This document shows, in pieces, positions 27,721-35,648 of a DNA stretch of 64,000 nt. The DNA lies in assembly GCF_007004665.1 (NCBI RefSeq), contig NZ_ML660054.1, positions 62,001-126,000 of the forward strand, written 5' to 3'. The DNA is from Denitrobaculum tricleocarpae. GTDB taxonomy: Bacteria; Pseudomonadota; Alphaproteobacteria; Kiloniellales; Kiloniellaceae. The translations under genes and the position numbers were made by a program. Under the pieces are notes generated by a model. The model searched no databases and was not told the origin of the DNA. It saw only the letters and a program-made list of their open reading frames with translations. How positions within the stretch are numbered: position 1 is the stretch's first letter; each line of letters starts with the position of its first letter.

Positions 27721-28011
27721 TTACGATTTCACCACTAGGTTGAAATACTCCACAATCGGAGGATAGTCCAAGAAGGGCGATGCCTTGGCGATTTGCTGGC
27801 CGAGATACCCATTCTCCTCGCTCATAATTGCATCCGCTTCATTTTCGAAGACAACAAACGCAACCGCTTTTCCATTCTTATCGATTCCAAAGTTCGTTTC
27901 GACAAAACCTCGTTGCTCTCGCAACGCCGGTAAGATTGAGTTTCTGTAGAGAGCCTCGAGTTCATCCGCATTCCCGTGGGTTAAATGCATTGTTATCAAG
28001 CGCGCGTGCAT
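27721..28011 (-). CDS. Antibiotic-biosynthesis-monooxygenase-like (ABM) domain protein
   Basis: A 96-residue ferredoxin-like dimeric alpha/beta-barrel protein. The pattern HARLITMHLTHGNADELEALY...LPALREQRGFVETNF...AVAFVVFENEADA is typical of the ABM/YgiN superfamily (quinol monooxygenases, haem-degrading or regulatory proteins). Active residues are not diagnostic. The start is ATG 28011 because AGGAGGG lies five bases before it; the frame is open to 28149 but that extension is unsupported. Enzyme identity unknown. Confidence 0.65.
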   Translation of the reverse strand: MHARLITMHLTHGNADELEALYRNSILPALREQRGFVETNFGIDKNGKAVAFVVFENEADAIMSEENGYLGQQIAKASPFLDYPPIVEYFNLVVKS

Positions 28012-28515
28012 CGTTCCCTCCTCCCGCTCTGCAATTGCCGGAAGATAACATCTTTCAACACCTTGCGCGGGCATGAATTGGACAAAACCAAAATTCATCG
28101 GCCACTTTCGCCAGAACACCCGATCGACCCTCGGCACGAAAGTAACCACGCATACAAAGCCGATACTTTGACAGGTGGGAAGATCGCATTTGACTTGTCC
28201 GAGGATGCGGTCCCTAGGCTCCCCTCAGCGGGAGCCGACGGCGGAGCGGCCGCGGGTTTTTGGCTCAAGCGGGCGTAACGCACCGCCAACCGAGTGAAAG
28301 TCAACCTCGCTCCCAGGTCATTGAAGCACCGGAGGTCCCTGACGTACGTGGCACGTCAAATTTGAGCTGAATGCCATACGATAGCCGCATTCTCGTCGTG
28401 ACATATCGGCAACCTTGATATAATCTTCCTGCATTAATTTTGATCCCTTTGGTTGTATTTCTTTGCGGCACTCATAGTCTGGTTACCCTCTGTTTACATT
28501 CGGAGACCGCGTAAA
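28012..28515. other. 504-bp intergenic region with inverted repeats
   Basis: No convincing gene. Contains a perfect hairpin GGCTCCC-CTCAGC-GGGAGCC (28217-28236), a GC-rich GCGGCCGC palindrome and then TTTTT near 28256-28260. This may be an orphan terminator or a small RNA end. The rest is AT-rich near the PAS gene's promoter. Confidence 0.45.
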
Positions 28516-29106
28516 GTGTTGGATCTGATTTCGGTTCCTGAGGAGATCTCTAGCGAAGTTCACACTTCGCTCAGCAGCTTTTCTGACCAGATTATCGATG
28601 ATCGCCACAAAGCGCTTCTCGACTACTGGACCGGCAAACGCGCGCAGCGGCTTATGCCGGACAGATCTGATGTTGATCCGATCGATATCCCGAAGCTGTT
28701 GCCGGATATTGGGCTCCTTGATGTGATTGACGGAGGGCGGCGCTTCTATTTCCGGGTGGTGGGAAGCAACATCAACCGCTCGTTCGGACACGACTACACA
28801 GGACACTATCTCGACGACGTGGCCCCCATCGGATACAGCCAGTTCATTACTCTGCTGTATAGAAAGGTCGTTCAAACGCGGTGCCCGGTCTACTCGCTGG
28901 GCAAGTGCCGCTACCGGGATTCATCGGTCCGGAGTATCCAGCGGCTTCTCCTGCCGCTGACGAAAGGTCGTGAAGATGTCGACCAGATCTTCTACTCCAC
29001 CTGTCTCGGCGGCATTCAAGGGGATTTTCAGGATGCTTCCCAGACGGTAAATGACATCATTACCAACGACGGTCAGGTCCACATCCTGGGCGCTTCAGCG
29101 CGTTAA
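28516..29106 (+). CDS. Single-domain PAS (PAS_5-like) protein
   Basis: A 196-residue protein of the same family as 17812-18339: helix HKALLDYWTGKRAQRLMPDRSDVDP, then DIPKLLPDIGLLDVIDGG, FYFRVVGSNINRSFGHDYTGHYLDDV and RSIQRLLLPLTKG. In this family the PAS core is the whole protein and no kinase, cyclase or DNA-binding domain is attached. The start is probably GTG 28516 with GGAG eleven bases upstream; the frame extends to a TTG at 28453, whose added residues are hydrophobic and doubtful. It converges on a related gene 59 bp away. Confidence 0.75.
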   Translation: MLDLISVPEEISSEVHTSLSSFSDQIIDDRHKALLDYWTGKRAQRLMPDRSDVDPIDIPKLLPDIGLLDVIDGGRRFYFRVVGSNINRSFGHDYTGHYLDDVAPIGYSQFITLLYRKVVQTRCPVYSLGKCRYRDSSVRSIQRLLLPLTKGREDVDQIFYSTCLGGIQGDFQDASQTVNDIITNDGQVHILGASAR

Positions 29107-29165
29107 AGTCTGGTGAAATACCCAGTGGTTCCTGAAGAGAGGGCGAAAAGACCGGCTGCCCTCAC

Positions 29166-29648
29166 TCAGACGCCTCCAAATCCCCTCAGTGCCTGCAGCG
29201 GCGTTAGCGGCTCGACAACGGCCCCACCGAATATCATATCAACAGTCTTGCCGTCGCTGGAAAGCGGCAGGGCGAGGCGTTCGAACCAGATAAATTCGCC
29301 GCTTTGCTTTCTGAATTCGCGTGAAATAACAGAAGGTTGGAGTGTCGCAGCCAATTCATCATAAGTGCTGATGACCCAGCTTTTCATGTCGCCCAGGTCG
29401 ATTTCATCGACATAGCGGCCCGTCGTTTCTTCGCCATACTGTTTGTTGATTGCTGTCCCGACCAGACAGTACTTGTATCGGCGCGGGTTTTCTTCCACCT
29501 CGATCATCGCACAGTAGGGCAGTATCTTACCCGTTAATTCGACCGGCGGATCGATATCGGTACGAGAGGGAACCACACCGTCCCGGCATTTCGACTGCCA
29601 GTAGCGATAGATCTCTCTCAGTGGTTCAGTGCGAATTTGCTCAAGCAT
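29166..29648 (-). CDS. Single-domain PAS (PAS_5-like) protein
   Basis: A 160-residue relative of the convergent upstream PAS gene: REIYRYWQSKCRDGVVPSRTDIDPPVELTGKILPYCAMIEVE, YKYCLVGTAINKQYGEETTGRYVDEI and FIWFERLALPLSSDGK match its helices and PAS strands. The two sit tail to tail, 59 bp apart. The start is uncertain: ATG 29648 gives the family's usual length; an in-frame TTG at 29687 would add 13 polar residues. Function is unknown; a small-molecule or redox sensor acting on partner proteins is plausible but unproven. Confidence 0.72.
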   Translation of the reverse strand: MLEQIRTEPLREIYRYWQSKCRDGVVPSRTDIDPPVELTGKILPYCAMIEVEENPRRYKYCLVGTAINKQYGEETTGRYVDEIDLGDMKSWVISTYDELAATLQPSVISREFRKQSGEFIWFERLALPLSSDGKTVDMIFGGAVVEPLTPLQALRGFGGV

Positions 29649-30014
29649 AGATCTCGTATCGCTCCCCCGGTCCGGGCCAACGGCCAAAAGCTCGAACTCG
29701 CCTATAATTACGTCAAATCTGCTACAGAAAACAACCCATTCGCTGTGCTATTCGGCACTGTTTCAAGGATTTTTTTAAACAATCCTCAGATCTCAACTCT
29801 TTAAGCAAGATTTAACAGGCAGGCCCAACTATTAAAATCATACGCAGTCAAATAAATATTTCATCAATGCAATGAAACCCAAGGCTTTGTTCAAGGAATT
29901 CAGGCATCAGTCGCCGTTTTATGCCCAAACGCGTCAACGAGGACACAACTTTGGCACAACACCCAAATAGTTCGATTGGTAGCGTATTTCCGCAGATCAC
30001 GATGGGAGTGAAAA
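29649..30014. other. 366-bp AT-rich intergenic region
   Basis: Markedly AT-rich at 29740-29900. It includes the promoter area of the PAS gene and of the small ORF at 30015. I see no RNA gene or repeat. Confidence 0.45.
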
Positions 30015-30134
30015 ATGATTGCTCAATCGACAAGAGCCGCAAAGTGGCCAACCCGGCGCACCGCCGCAATTCTTCTGGTGGCATCTGTGGGTGTGTGGAG
30101 CATCGTGACCTGGGCCGTCCTCGTCATTACCTAG
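30015..30134 (+). CDS. Candidate 39-residue single-helix membrane protein
   Basis: ATG 30015 to TAG 30134 encodes 39 residues: a basic start (QSTRAAKWPTRRT) and one strong hydrophobic helix, AAILLVASVGVWSIVTWAVL. A good ribosome site, GGGAGTG, sits five bases upstream. The basic-then-hydrophobic layout is that of the small membrane proteins often missed in annotation. No homologue can be named. Confidence 0.45.
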   Translation: MIAQSTRAAKWPTRRTAAILLVASVGVWSIVTWAVLVIT

Positions 30135-30395
30135 GATGCCGCCACCTGTTACGGCGCAGCAGAATCGCCCCGCGTTTGCGTGACCATGAGATTCTACGCG
30201 CAGCTTTCCCGAGCTTTGATTTCTTCCGGCCACGTCTGTAGAGCTTGACGCTTGCCTGCGGTGCGGCAAGCGCTGCTTGCGATCTGCCATAGGCCTGACC
30301 CGCAGGGATTGAGAACCAATGGTCGCGGCGACAACCCGGCGCCCGGCAGGCGCGGTTTTCGTTTTGTCTAGAGTGTTTTTACTGCGGGAGAGAAA
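30135..30395. other. Intergenic region with a perfect hairpin
   Basis: CGCTTGCC-TGCGGTGC-GGCAAGCG at 30249-30272 forms a perfect 8-bp stem. It may terminate the small ORF upstream; no T-run follows. Otherwise no feature between the small ORF and tRNA-Glu. Confidence 0.4.
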
Positions 30396-30471
30396 TGGCG
30401 ACCCCAACGGGATTCGAACCCGTGTTGCCGGCGTGAAAGGCCGGTGTCCTAGGCCTCTAGACGATGGGGTC
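30396..30471 (-). tRNA. tRNA-Glu (anticodon TTC)
   Basis: Read on the minus strand: acceptor GACCCCA pairs with TGGGGTC, discriminator G, genomic CCA. The anticodon arm is CCGGC-CTTTCAC-GCCGG with anticodon TTC, and the T-loop GGTTCGAATCC is canonical. The 76-nt length and the TCGTCTAGAGGCCTAGGACA D-arm match bacterial tRNA-Glu. Confidence 0.97.
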
Positions 30472-30485
30472 GCTGTGTGAGGAGG

Positions 30486-30514
30486 GATTTAAAGGCTTCG
30501 CGTCTCTAATGCAA
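30486..30514 (-). promoter_or_regulatory. Promoter of tRNA-Glu
   Basis: On the minus strand TTGCAT (-35) and TAAATC (-10) are separated by 17 bp, with the -10 ending about 14 bp before the mature 5' end. Confidence 0.5.
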
Positions 30515-30533
30515 GCCCAACAGTTCCATAAAT

Positions 30534-31442
30534 TCAATTTTCCTCACTCGGGCCGCTTTTCTCAAGCCGATCAAGGTAGTGCGCTTCTTGCGTTGGGTGC
30601 GGCCCGGACAACTCTACAATTGGAACACCTGAAATTTCCTTAATCAGTTTTTCCAGCATTGCCGCCGAAAAATCCTCGTAATCTGTCGCTGTCATGACGA
30701 AGGCGCCGGTGCCTCCGATCACATTGTACCGATAGTAGGTGTCGATGGTCGGATCTTCGTTCAGGATCGCCAGGCCGTTGATGGTAATTCCCGAATCCAC
30801 CACCTGATCCCGTACCCGCTCCGGCCGCGTTCCCTGGTTTGTACGGCCGTCCCCCGACACGTCAATCACCTTGCGCCGGCCGGCATAGCTATTCTTCTCG
30901 AACTGGCGGGCTGCGAAAGTCAGTGCACCGCCCAGGGCCGTGCCGCCCCCGAAGAGAAAGCGGGGCGTATTATCGATCTCCTGAGCGAAGCGTTCCGCGG
31001 ATTCCTCGTCCTTAATCTCAAACCAGTCAATCGCCAGCAGTTGCTTGCGCGCGTCGGACCACTGCACCATCGCTACGACGATGCCCCGGTCGCCAGAGGC
31101 TCTGATGGCACCGATCACTGCTTCATTCCGAAACGCCTGGGACATTCCACGCATCTGGAGATCAAATTCCTGCGAGGAAACACTTGAAGAGGTGTCAATC
31201 GCCAGTATCAGCTCGAGATCGACGGTTCTTTCCTGCGCCGTTTGTTGAAGCGTTTCCGGTCCAAGGCTCTCCGAGAGCGATGCAGTTGCGGTCATCACCG
31301 ACGCGGCCAGGCCGGCAAAACCCAATCGCGCCGCCGACAGGGCGGCGGCTGAGAACCTGTTTCTGGGGGATTTTTTGTTCCGGTCCGCCGAAGCAAAGCT
31401 TGCCAGGAGAGTCCGGTCCGCCGAGTGATTTGGTCGCTTCAT
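30534..31442 (-). CDS. DUF1194 von Willebrand factor A-like secreted protein
   Basis: A 302-residue protein with a hydrophobic secretion segment (about 40-60) and a VWA domain of the DUF1194 kind. The MIDAS metal site DTSSSVS is at about residue 83, with later GGTALGGAL and VIDVSGDGRTNQG supplying the other metal-coordinating loops. VWA domains mediate metal-dependent protein binding; the partner is unknown. It is the last gene of the aminotransferase-hom-glpX-recJ operon, 15 bp after recJ. The ATG at 31442 has no clear ribosome site, so coupling to recJ is likely. Confidence 0.83.
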   Translation of the reverse strand: MKRPNHSADRTLLASFASADRNKKSPRNRFSAAALSAARLGFAGLAASVMTATASLSESLGPETLQQTAQERTVDLELILAIDTSSSVSSQEFDLQMRGMSQAFRNEAVIGAIRASGDRGIVVAMVQWSDARKQLLAIDWFEIKDEESAERFAQEIDNTPRFLFGGGTALGGALTFAARQFEKNSYAGRRKVIDVSGDGRTNQGTRPERVRDQVVDSGITINGLAILNEDPTIDTYYRYNVIGGTGAFVMTATDYEDFSAAMLEKLIKEISGVPIVELSGPHPTQEAHYLDRLEKSGPSEEN

Positions 31443-31457
31443 AAAGCGAGTGTAGAC

Positions 31458-33260
31458 TTATATGGAAGCGGCGTCTTCGATAATGATCTGAACCGCGTCC
31501 CGCCCGGTCCAGCTGTCGAGCTTGAGCTTTCCGGCCACATGAAGCGGCAAGGCGTTCGATTTCAGCAGCAATTCGCCCAGAGGATTGTCCAAAGCCCGGA
31601 AGGCGATCCCCTTGATCCGTTTGCCGTCCAGACCGACAAGGCTGCAGCGGACATGGTCCGCGCCAACCACGCCGGCATTAGCAACCTGCACCGAAGACAA
31701 GACGAACCGTGGTTGCGGATTGCCGACTCCAAAGGGCCCGCAACGCTCGATCTCACGCAGGAGTTCGGCGGTTGCTCCCCCTGGCTGCAGCGCGCCGTCG
31801 ATGCCCAGGGACGGAATATAGTTGGCCGCCGCCAGCTGCGCCCCGATCCGGTTTCTCAGGAAGGCTCTCAACGGCTCCAGTCCGCCGGCGGCAACCGTAA
31901 GTCCGGCCGCCATGGGGTGACCGCCTCCATTGACCAGCAGCCCCGCCTGCCGTGCCGCAATGACTGTCGCGCCCAGATCGACACCCGGCACGGACCGGCC
32001 CGAGCCTTTGCCGAGACCGGTCTCATCCAGCGCGATCACGATCGCAGGCACGTTATAGCGATCCTTGAGCCGGCTTGCGACAATGCCGATGACGCCGGGA
32101 TGCCAGCCAGGCGCAGCGGCAATCACGACACCGGATCCGACCTCCCCGTCCGCTTCCACCTGTTCAATGGCCTGATCGAGCACAAGGGCCTCGAGCTCCC
32201 GGCGCTCAGCATTGTGCCGGTCCAGACGCACGGCCAGATCGCGAGCCTGCGCCGCGTCATCGGTCGCCAGAAGCGTGGCCCCCAGTCCCGCCTCCCCGAC
32301 CCGGCCGCCCGCGTTGACCCTTGGCCCCAACATAAAGCCGAGATGGAAACTATCTGGACGCTCACTCAGTTTTGCGACGTCCGACAGCGCAACAATACCG
32401 CTGTTTCTGCGTTGCGCCATGACCTTCAGGCCCTGGCTGACGAACGCTCTGTTAAGCCCGTAGAGAGGCACCACATCGCAGACAGTGCCGAGCGCCACCA
32501 GATCTAGCCATTGCTTGAGATCCGGTTCCGCGATCCCTGCCTGCTGAAACCAGCCCGCCGTGCGCAGCCCCCGGTTGAGGGCAACCACCAGCAAAAAGGT
32601 CACGCCAACCGCAGCTAGATGGCCACAATCCGAGTCCTCGTCCTGCCGGTTGGGGTTCACGACGGCGGTGGCGATTGGCAGCCGCGGTTCGGCTGCATGG
32701 TGGTCCACAACGATCACCTCCAGCCCCTGCGTAGCTGCATCTTCGAGCGCATCGAACGCGGTAATGCCGCAATCCACCGTGATCACGACCTCGATACCTT
32801 CAGACTTCAACTGGCGCATAGCCGCTGCGTTGGGCCCGTAACCCTCTGAAATCCGGTCAGGAATGTAGACGCGAAGGTCTGCGCCAACCTGCTTGAGAAA
32901 CCGTTGAAGCAAGGCCGAGGAGGTCGCCCCATCAACGTCGTAGTCGCCGAACACAGCGATCGCTTCCCGGTTCCGGATCGCGGTTACGAGCCGTTCGACC
33001 GCCAGGTCCATATCCCTCAGATGAGAAGGGTCAGGCAGAAACTGACGCAAAGTCGGGTTCAGGTACGCTTCGGCGTCTTCCAGGCCGACGTCACGGGCCG
33101 CGAGAACCCGGCCGACAATCTCAGGCAGCCCCAGACGCTGAGACAAAGCGAGTCCGCGCCGCGGGTCGGCCAGGCGTTCCTCCCAGCGTTTCCCGGACGC
33201 GGAATTTTCGACATTCAGAAAGCTGGCACGCGGCGAATGCTGTTCTGGTGTCTGCCCCAT
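31458..33260 (-). CDS. recJ: Single-stranded-DNA-specific exonuclease RecJ
   Basis: A 600-residue DHH-family 5'-3' exonuclease for single-stranded DNA, used in recombination and mismatch repair. Motifs: FGDYDVDGATSSALL (I), TVDCGITAF (II), VVDHHAAEPRLP (DHH motif III), CDVVPL and DHHA1 motif GGGHPMAAGL. The C-terminal OB-fold region is present. ATG 33260 follows the glpX stop by 13 bp, within the hom operon, as is common in this group of alphaproteobacteria. Confidence 0.96.
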   Translation of the reverse strand: MGQTPEQHSPRASFLNVENSASGKRWEERLADPRRGLALSQRLGLPEIVGRVLAARDVGLEDAEAYLNPTLRQFLPDPSHLRDMDLAVERLVTAIRNREAIAVFGDYDVDGATSSALLQRFLKQVGADLRVYIPDRISEGYGPNAAAMRQLKSEGIEVVITVDCGITAFDALEDAATQGLEVIVVDHHAAEPRLPIATAVVNPNRQDEDSDCGHLAAVGVTFLLVVALNRGLRTAGWFQQAGIAEPDLKQWLDLVALGTVCDVVPLYGLNRAFVSQGLKVMAQRRNSGIVALSDVAKLSERPDSFHLGFMLGPRVNAGGRVGEAGLGATLLATDDAAQARDLAVRLDRHNAERRELEALVLDQAIEQVEADGEVGSGVVIAAAPGWHPGVIGIVASRLKDRYNVPAIVIALDETGLGKGSGRSVPGVDLGATVIAARQAGLLVNGGGHPMAAGLTVAAGGLEPLRAFLRNRIGAQLAAANYIPSLGIDGALQPGGATAELLREIERCGPFGVGNPQPRFVLSSVQVANAGVVGADHVRCSLVGLDGKRIKGIAFRALDNPLGELLLKSNALPLHVAGKLKLDSWTGRDAVQIIIEDAASI

Positions 33261-33273
33261 GCCTTCCTCTTTC

Positions 33274-34272
33274 CTATACGCCCAGCTTGTCGTACCAGGT
33301 CTTGCGGGTGAAATCGTGATGCGCCTCGACCATGCGAACCGTGCCCGTCTTGGAGCGCATCACCATGGAATGGGTGGTGGCCCCGCCGTGGTGACGCCGC
33401 ACGCCGCGCAACATGCTACCATCCGTGACGCCGGTCGCGACAAACATCACATCGCCGCCGGCAAGTTCATCCAGTTGATACTTACGGTCGAAGTCCTCGA
33501 TGCCCCAGCGCCGGCCCCGCTCCCGCTCGTCTTCATTGCGGAATACCAGACGCCCCTGGAACTGTCCGCCAATGCAGCGCAGGGCCGCAGCGGCCAGGAC
33601 GCCCTCGGGCGCTCCGCCGACGCCCATGTAGAGATCGACACCGCTTTCCGGACGGCTGGTCGCCATCGCGCCCGAGACATCGCCGTCGCCGATCAGCATA
33701 ATCCGCGCTCCGGCGGCACGCACCTCGGCGATCAGTTCGCTGTGCCTGGGGCGGTCAAGGATGCAGACGACCAGGTCCGAAACATCGGTCTTGGTCGCTT
33801 TGGAGAGATTTTTCAGGTTATTGGCGGGCGTCTCATCCAGATCGACAACCCCCTCGGGCAGGCCGCCGCCCACGGCAATCTTGCTCATGTAGGTATCGGG
33901 CGCGTTCAAAAAACCACCTGACTCGGCAAGCGCGATAACCGCAAGCGCGTTCGGACCGCCCTTTGCGGTCAGCGTCGTTCCCTCCAGCGGGTCAAGTGAA
34001 ATATCGATCTTGGGTCCGCCTTTGCCGACCTTCTCGCCGATGTAAAGCATGGGGGCTTCATCGCGTTCTCCTTCGCCGATCACGACCGTGCCGTCGATGG
34101 ACAACTCGTTGAGCGATTCGCGCATGGCATTGACCGCGGCCTGGTCCGCCGCCTTCTCATCGCCGCGGCCCATCAGTCTCGAGGCCGCCAGGGCCGCAGC
34201 CTCGGTAACACGGACCGTCTCAAGCGCAAGATTTCGATCCATTGCGCTCTCTGCTGCGTCGGAATTTGCCAT
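33274..34272 (-). CDS. glpX: Class II fructose-1,6-bisphosphatase GlpX
   Basis: A 332-residue Mn-dependent fructose-bisphosphatase for gluconeogenesis. Seen: GEGERDEAPMLYIGE, the metal/phosphate motif DPLEGTTLTAKG, IGDGDVSGAMA, GVGGAPEGVLAAAA and the substrate loop SMVMRSKTGTVR. Length is standard. It is third in the operon, 83 bp after hom and 13 bp before recJ. Confidence 0.95.
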   Translation of the reverse strand: MANSDAAESAMDRNLALETVRVTEAAALAASRLMGRGDEKAADQAAVNAMRESLNELSIDGTVVIGEGERDEAPMLYIGEKVGKGGPKIDISLDPLEGTTLTAKGGPNALAVIALAESGGFLNAPDTYMSKIAVGGGLPEGVVDLDETPANNLKNLSKATKTDVSDLVVCILDRPRHSELIAEVRAAGARIMLIGDGDVSGAMATSRPESGVDLYMGVGGAPEGVLAAAALRCIGGQFQGRLVFRNEDERERGRRWGIEDFDRKYQLDELAGGDVMFVATGVTDGSMLRGVRRHHGGATTHSMVMRSKTGTVRMVEAHHDFTRKTWYDKLGV

Positions 34273-34355
34273 CGTTCATCTACTCCAATTCAATCCTAAA
34301 AAACATCCATCGCCCGCTTTCCGGGCGCCGCTTCGCCAAACCTACAGCGGTTTGA

Positions 34356-35648
34356 TTACAGCGATTCAATTCTGATCATGCGCGGTGGTTCGAGCACCGC
34401 CTCCATCGCTTCGATGCGCTGCAGCGCGCTTGCGATATGCTGTTGTGTCGTCGCATGGGTCGTGATGACCACCGGTACCGGTTCACCGGGCGCATGGCCC
34501 CGTTGCAGCATTGCTTCCATGGATATTTCCTCATCGCGGAGTGCCGCAGCGACATCGGCAATCACGCCGGGACGGTCTGTCACCATCAAACGCACGTAGT
34601 GCGACGACACATGCGCGGCCATCGATGTCCCTTTGCTCGGCGCGAGTTGGGCCGCAGGGATCGCAAAGGTCGGCAGAGTGCTTCCACGCGCGATATCCAT
34701 CATATCGGCGACAACCGCCGAGGCCGTCGGTCCCGCCCCGGCACCTGCGCCTTCGGAGAGAATGCGACCGACAAAGTCGCCCTCGGCAACCACCGCGTTG
34801 AACACGCCCTCGACATTCGCGATCGGCGTCTCCTTCGCCACCATGCAGGGATGCACCCGCTGGAGGACTGCACCCTCGGACTGCTGCGCAATACCCAGCA
34901 GCTTGATTCGATACCCCAGTTCCTCAGCGTACGCGATATCCAGGGCAGAGATTTCCCGGATTCCCTCGACCGATACCGAGTCAAAATCGACTTCGCATCC
35001 GAATGCCAGGGCAGTCAGGATCGCAAGCTTGTGCGCGGCATCGACACCGTCGACGTCGAAGCTCGGATCCGCCTCGGCGTAACCAAGCGCCTGCGCTTCC
35101 TCGAGCACTTCGCTGAAATCCCGTCCACTCTCGCGCATCGCGGTCAGGATGTAATTGCAGGTACCGTTCAGGATACCGTAGACCCGGTCGATCGCGTTAC
35201 CGCCCAAGCCTTCCCGCAGGCTCTTGATGACCGGGATACCGCCGGCAACGGCCGCTTCGTAACCCAGGTAGACGCGGGCATCCTCAGCGGCGCGCGCCAA
35301 CTGTGTTCCGTGATGGGCCAACAAGGCCTTGTTTGCGGTCACCACATGCTTTCCGTTGGCGAGCGCGGTTTCGACGACCTCTTTCGCGATGCCGTCCGAA
35401 CCGCCGATCAACTCCAGAACCACGTCGATCTCACTGTCAGCTGCCAGTTCGACCGCGTTGTCGAACCAGCGAACCGCGGAAAGATCGACACCTCGGTCCC
35501 GCGTCCGGTCCCGCGCGGAAACGGCAGTCACATGAAATTCGCGGCCACAGCGGGCCGCAAGCAACTTTCCGTGCGCTTCAATGATGCTGAGTGTGCCGGC
35601 ACCCACTGTGCCCAGGCCGGCGATACCGATACGCAAGGGTTTCGTCAC
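34356..35648 (-). CDS. hom: Homoserine dehydrogenase
   Basis: A 430-residue enzyme reducing aspartate semialdehyde to homoserine for threonine and methionine synthesis. Rossmann start IAGLGTVGAGTLS, catalytic core GILNGTCNYILT, GYAEADPSFDVDGVDAAHK with the catalytic Asp/Lys, and a C-terminal ACT domain (VRLMVTDRPGVIADVAAALR) that usually mediates threonine feedback. The start is GTG at 35648 and its first four bases overlap the TGA of the upstream aminotransferase. O-acetylhomoserine sulfhydrylase, a later methionine enzyme, is encoded at 52593. Confidence 0.96.
   Translation of the reverse strand: MTKPLRIGIAGLGTVGAGTLSIIEAHGKLLAARCGREFHVTAVSARDRTRDRGVDLSAVRWFDNAVELAADSEIDVVLELIGGSDGIAKEVVETALANGKHVVTANKALLAHHGTQLARAAEDARVYLGYEAAVAGGIPVIKSLREGLGGNAIDRVYGILNGTCNYILTAMRESGRDFSEVLEEAQALGYAEADPSFDVDGVDAAHKLAILTALAFGCEVDFDSVSVEGIREISALDIAYAEELGYRIKLLGIAQQSEGAVLQRVHPCMVAKETPIANVEGVFNAVVAEGDFVGRILSEGAGAGAGPTASAVVADMMDIARGSTLPTFAIPAAQLAPSKGTSMAAHVSSHYVRLMVTDRPGVIADVAAALRDEEISMEAMLQRGHAPGEPVPVVITTHATTQQHIASALQRIEAMEAVLEPPRMIRIESL

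Noticed and set aside
28095-28304. 69-codon minus-strand ORF in the intergenic region
   Set aside because: No ribosome site, low-complexity and mixed composition, overlapping hairpins; not supported as a gene.
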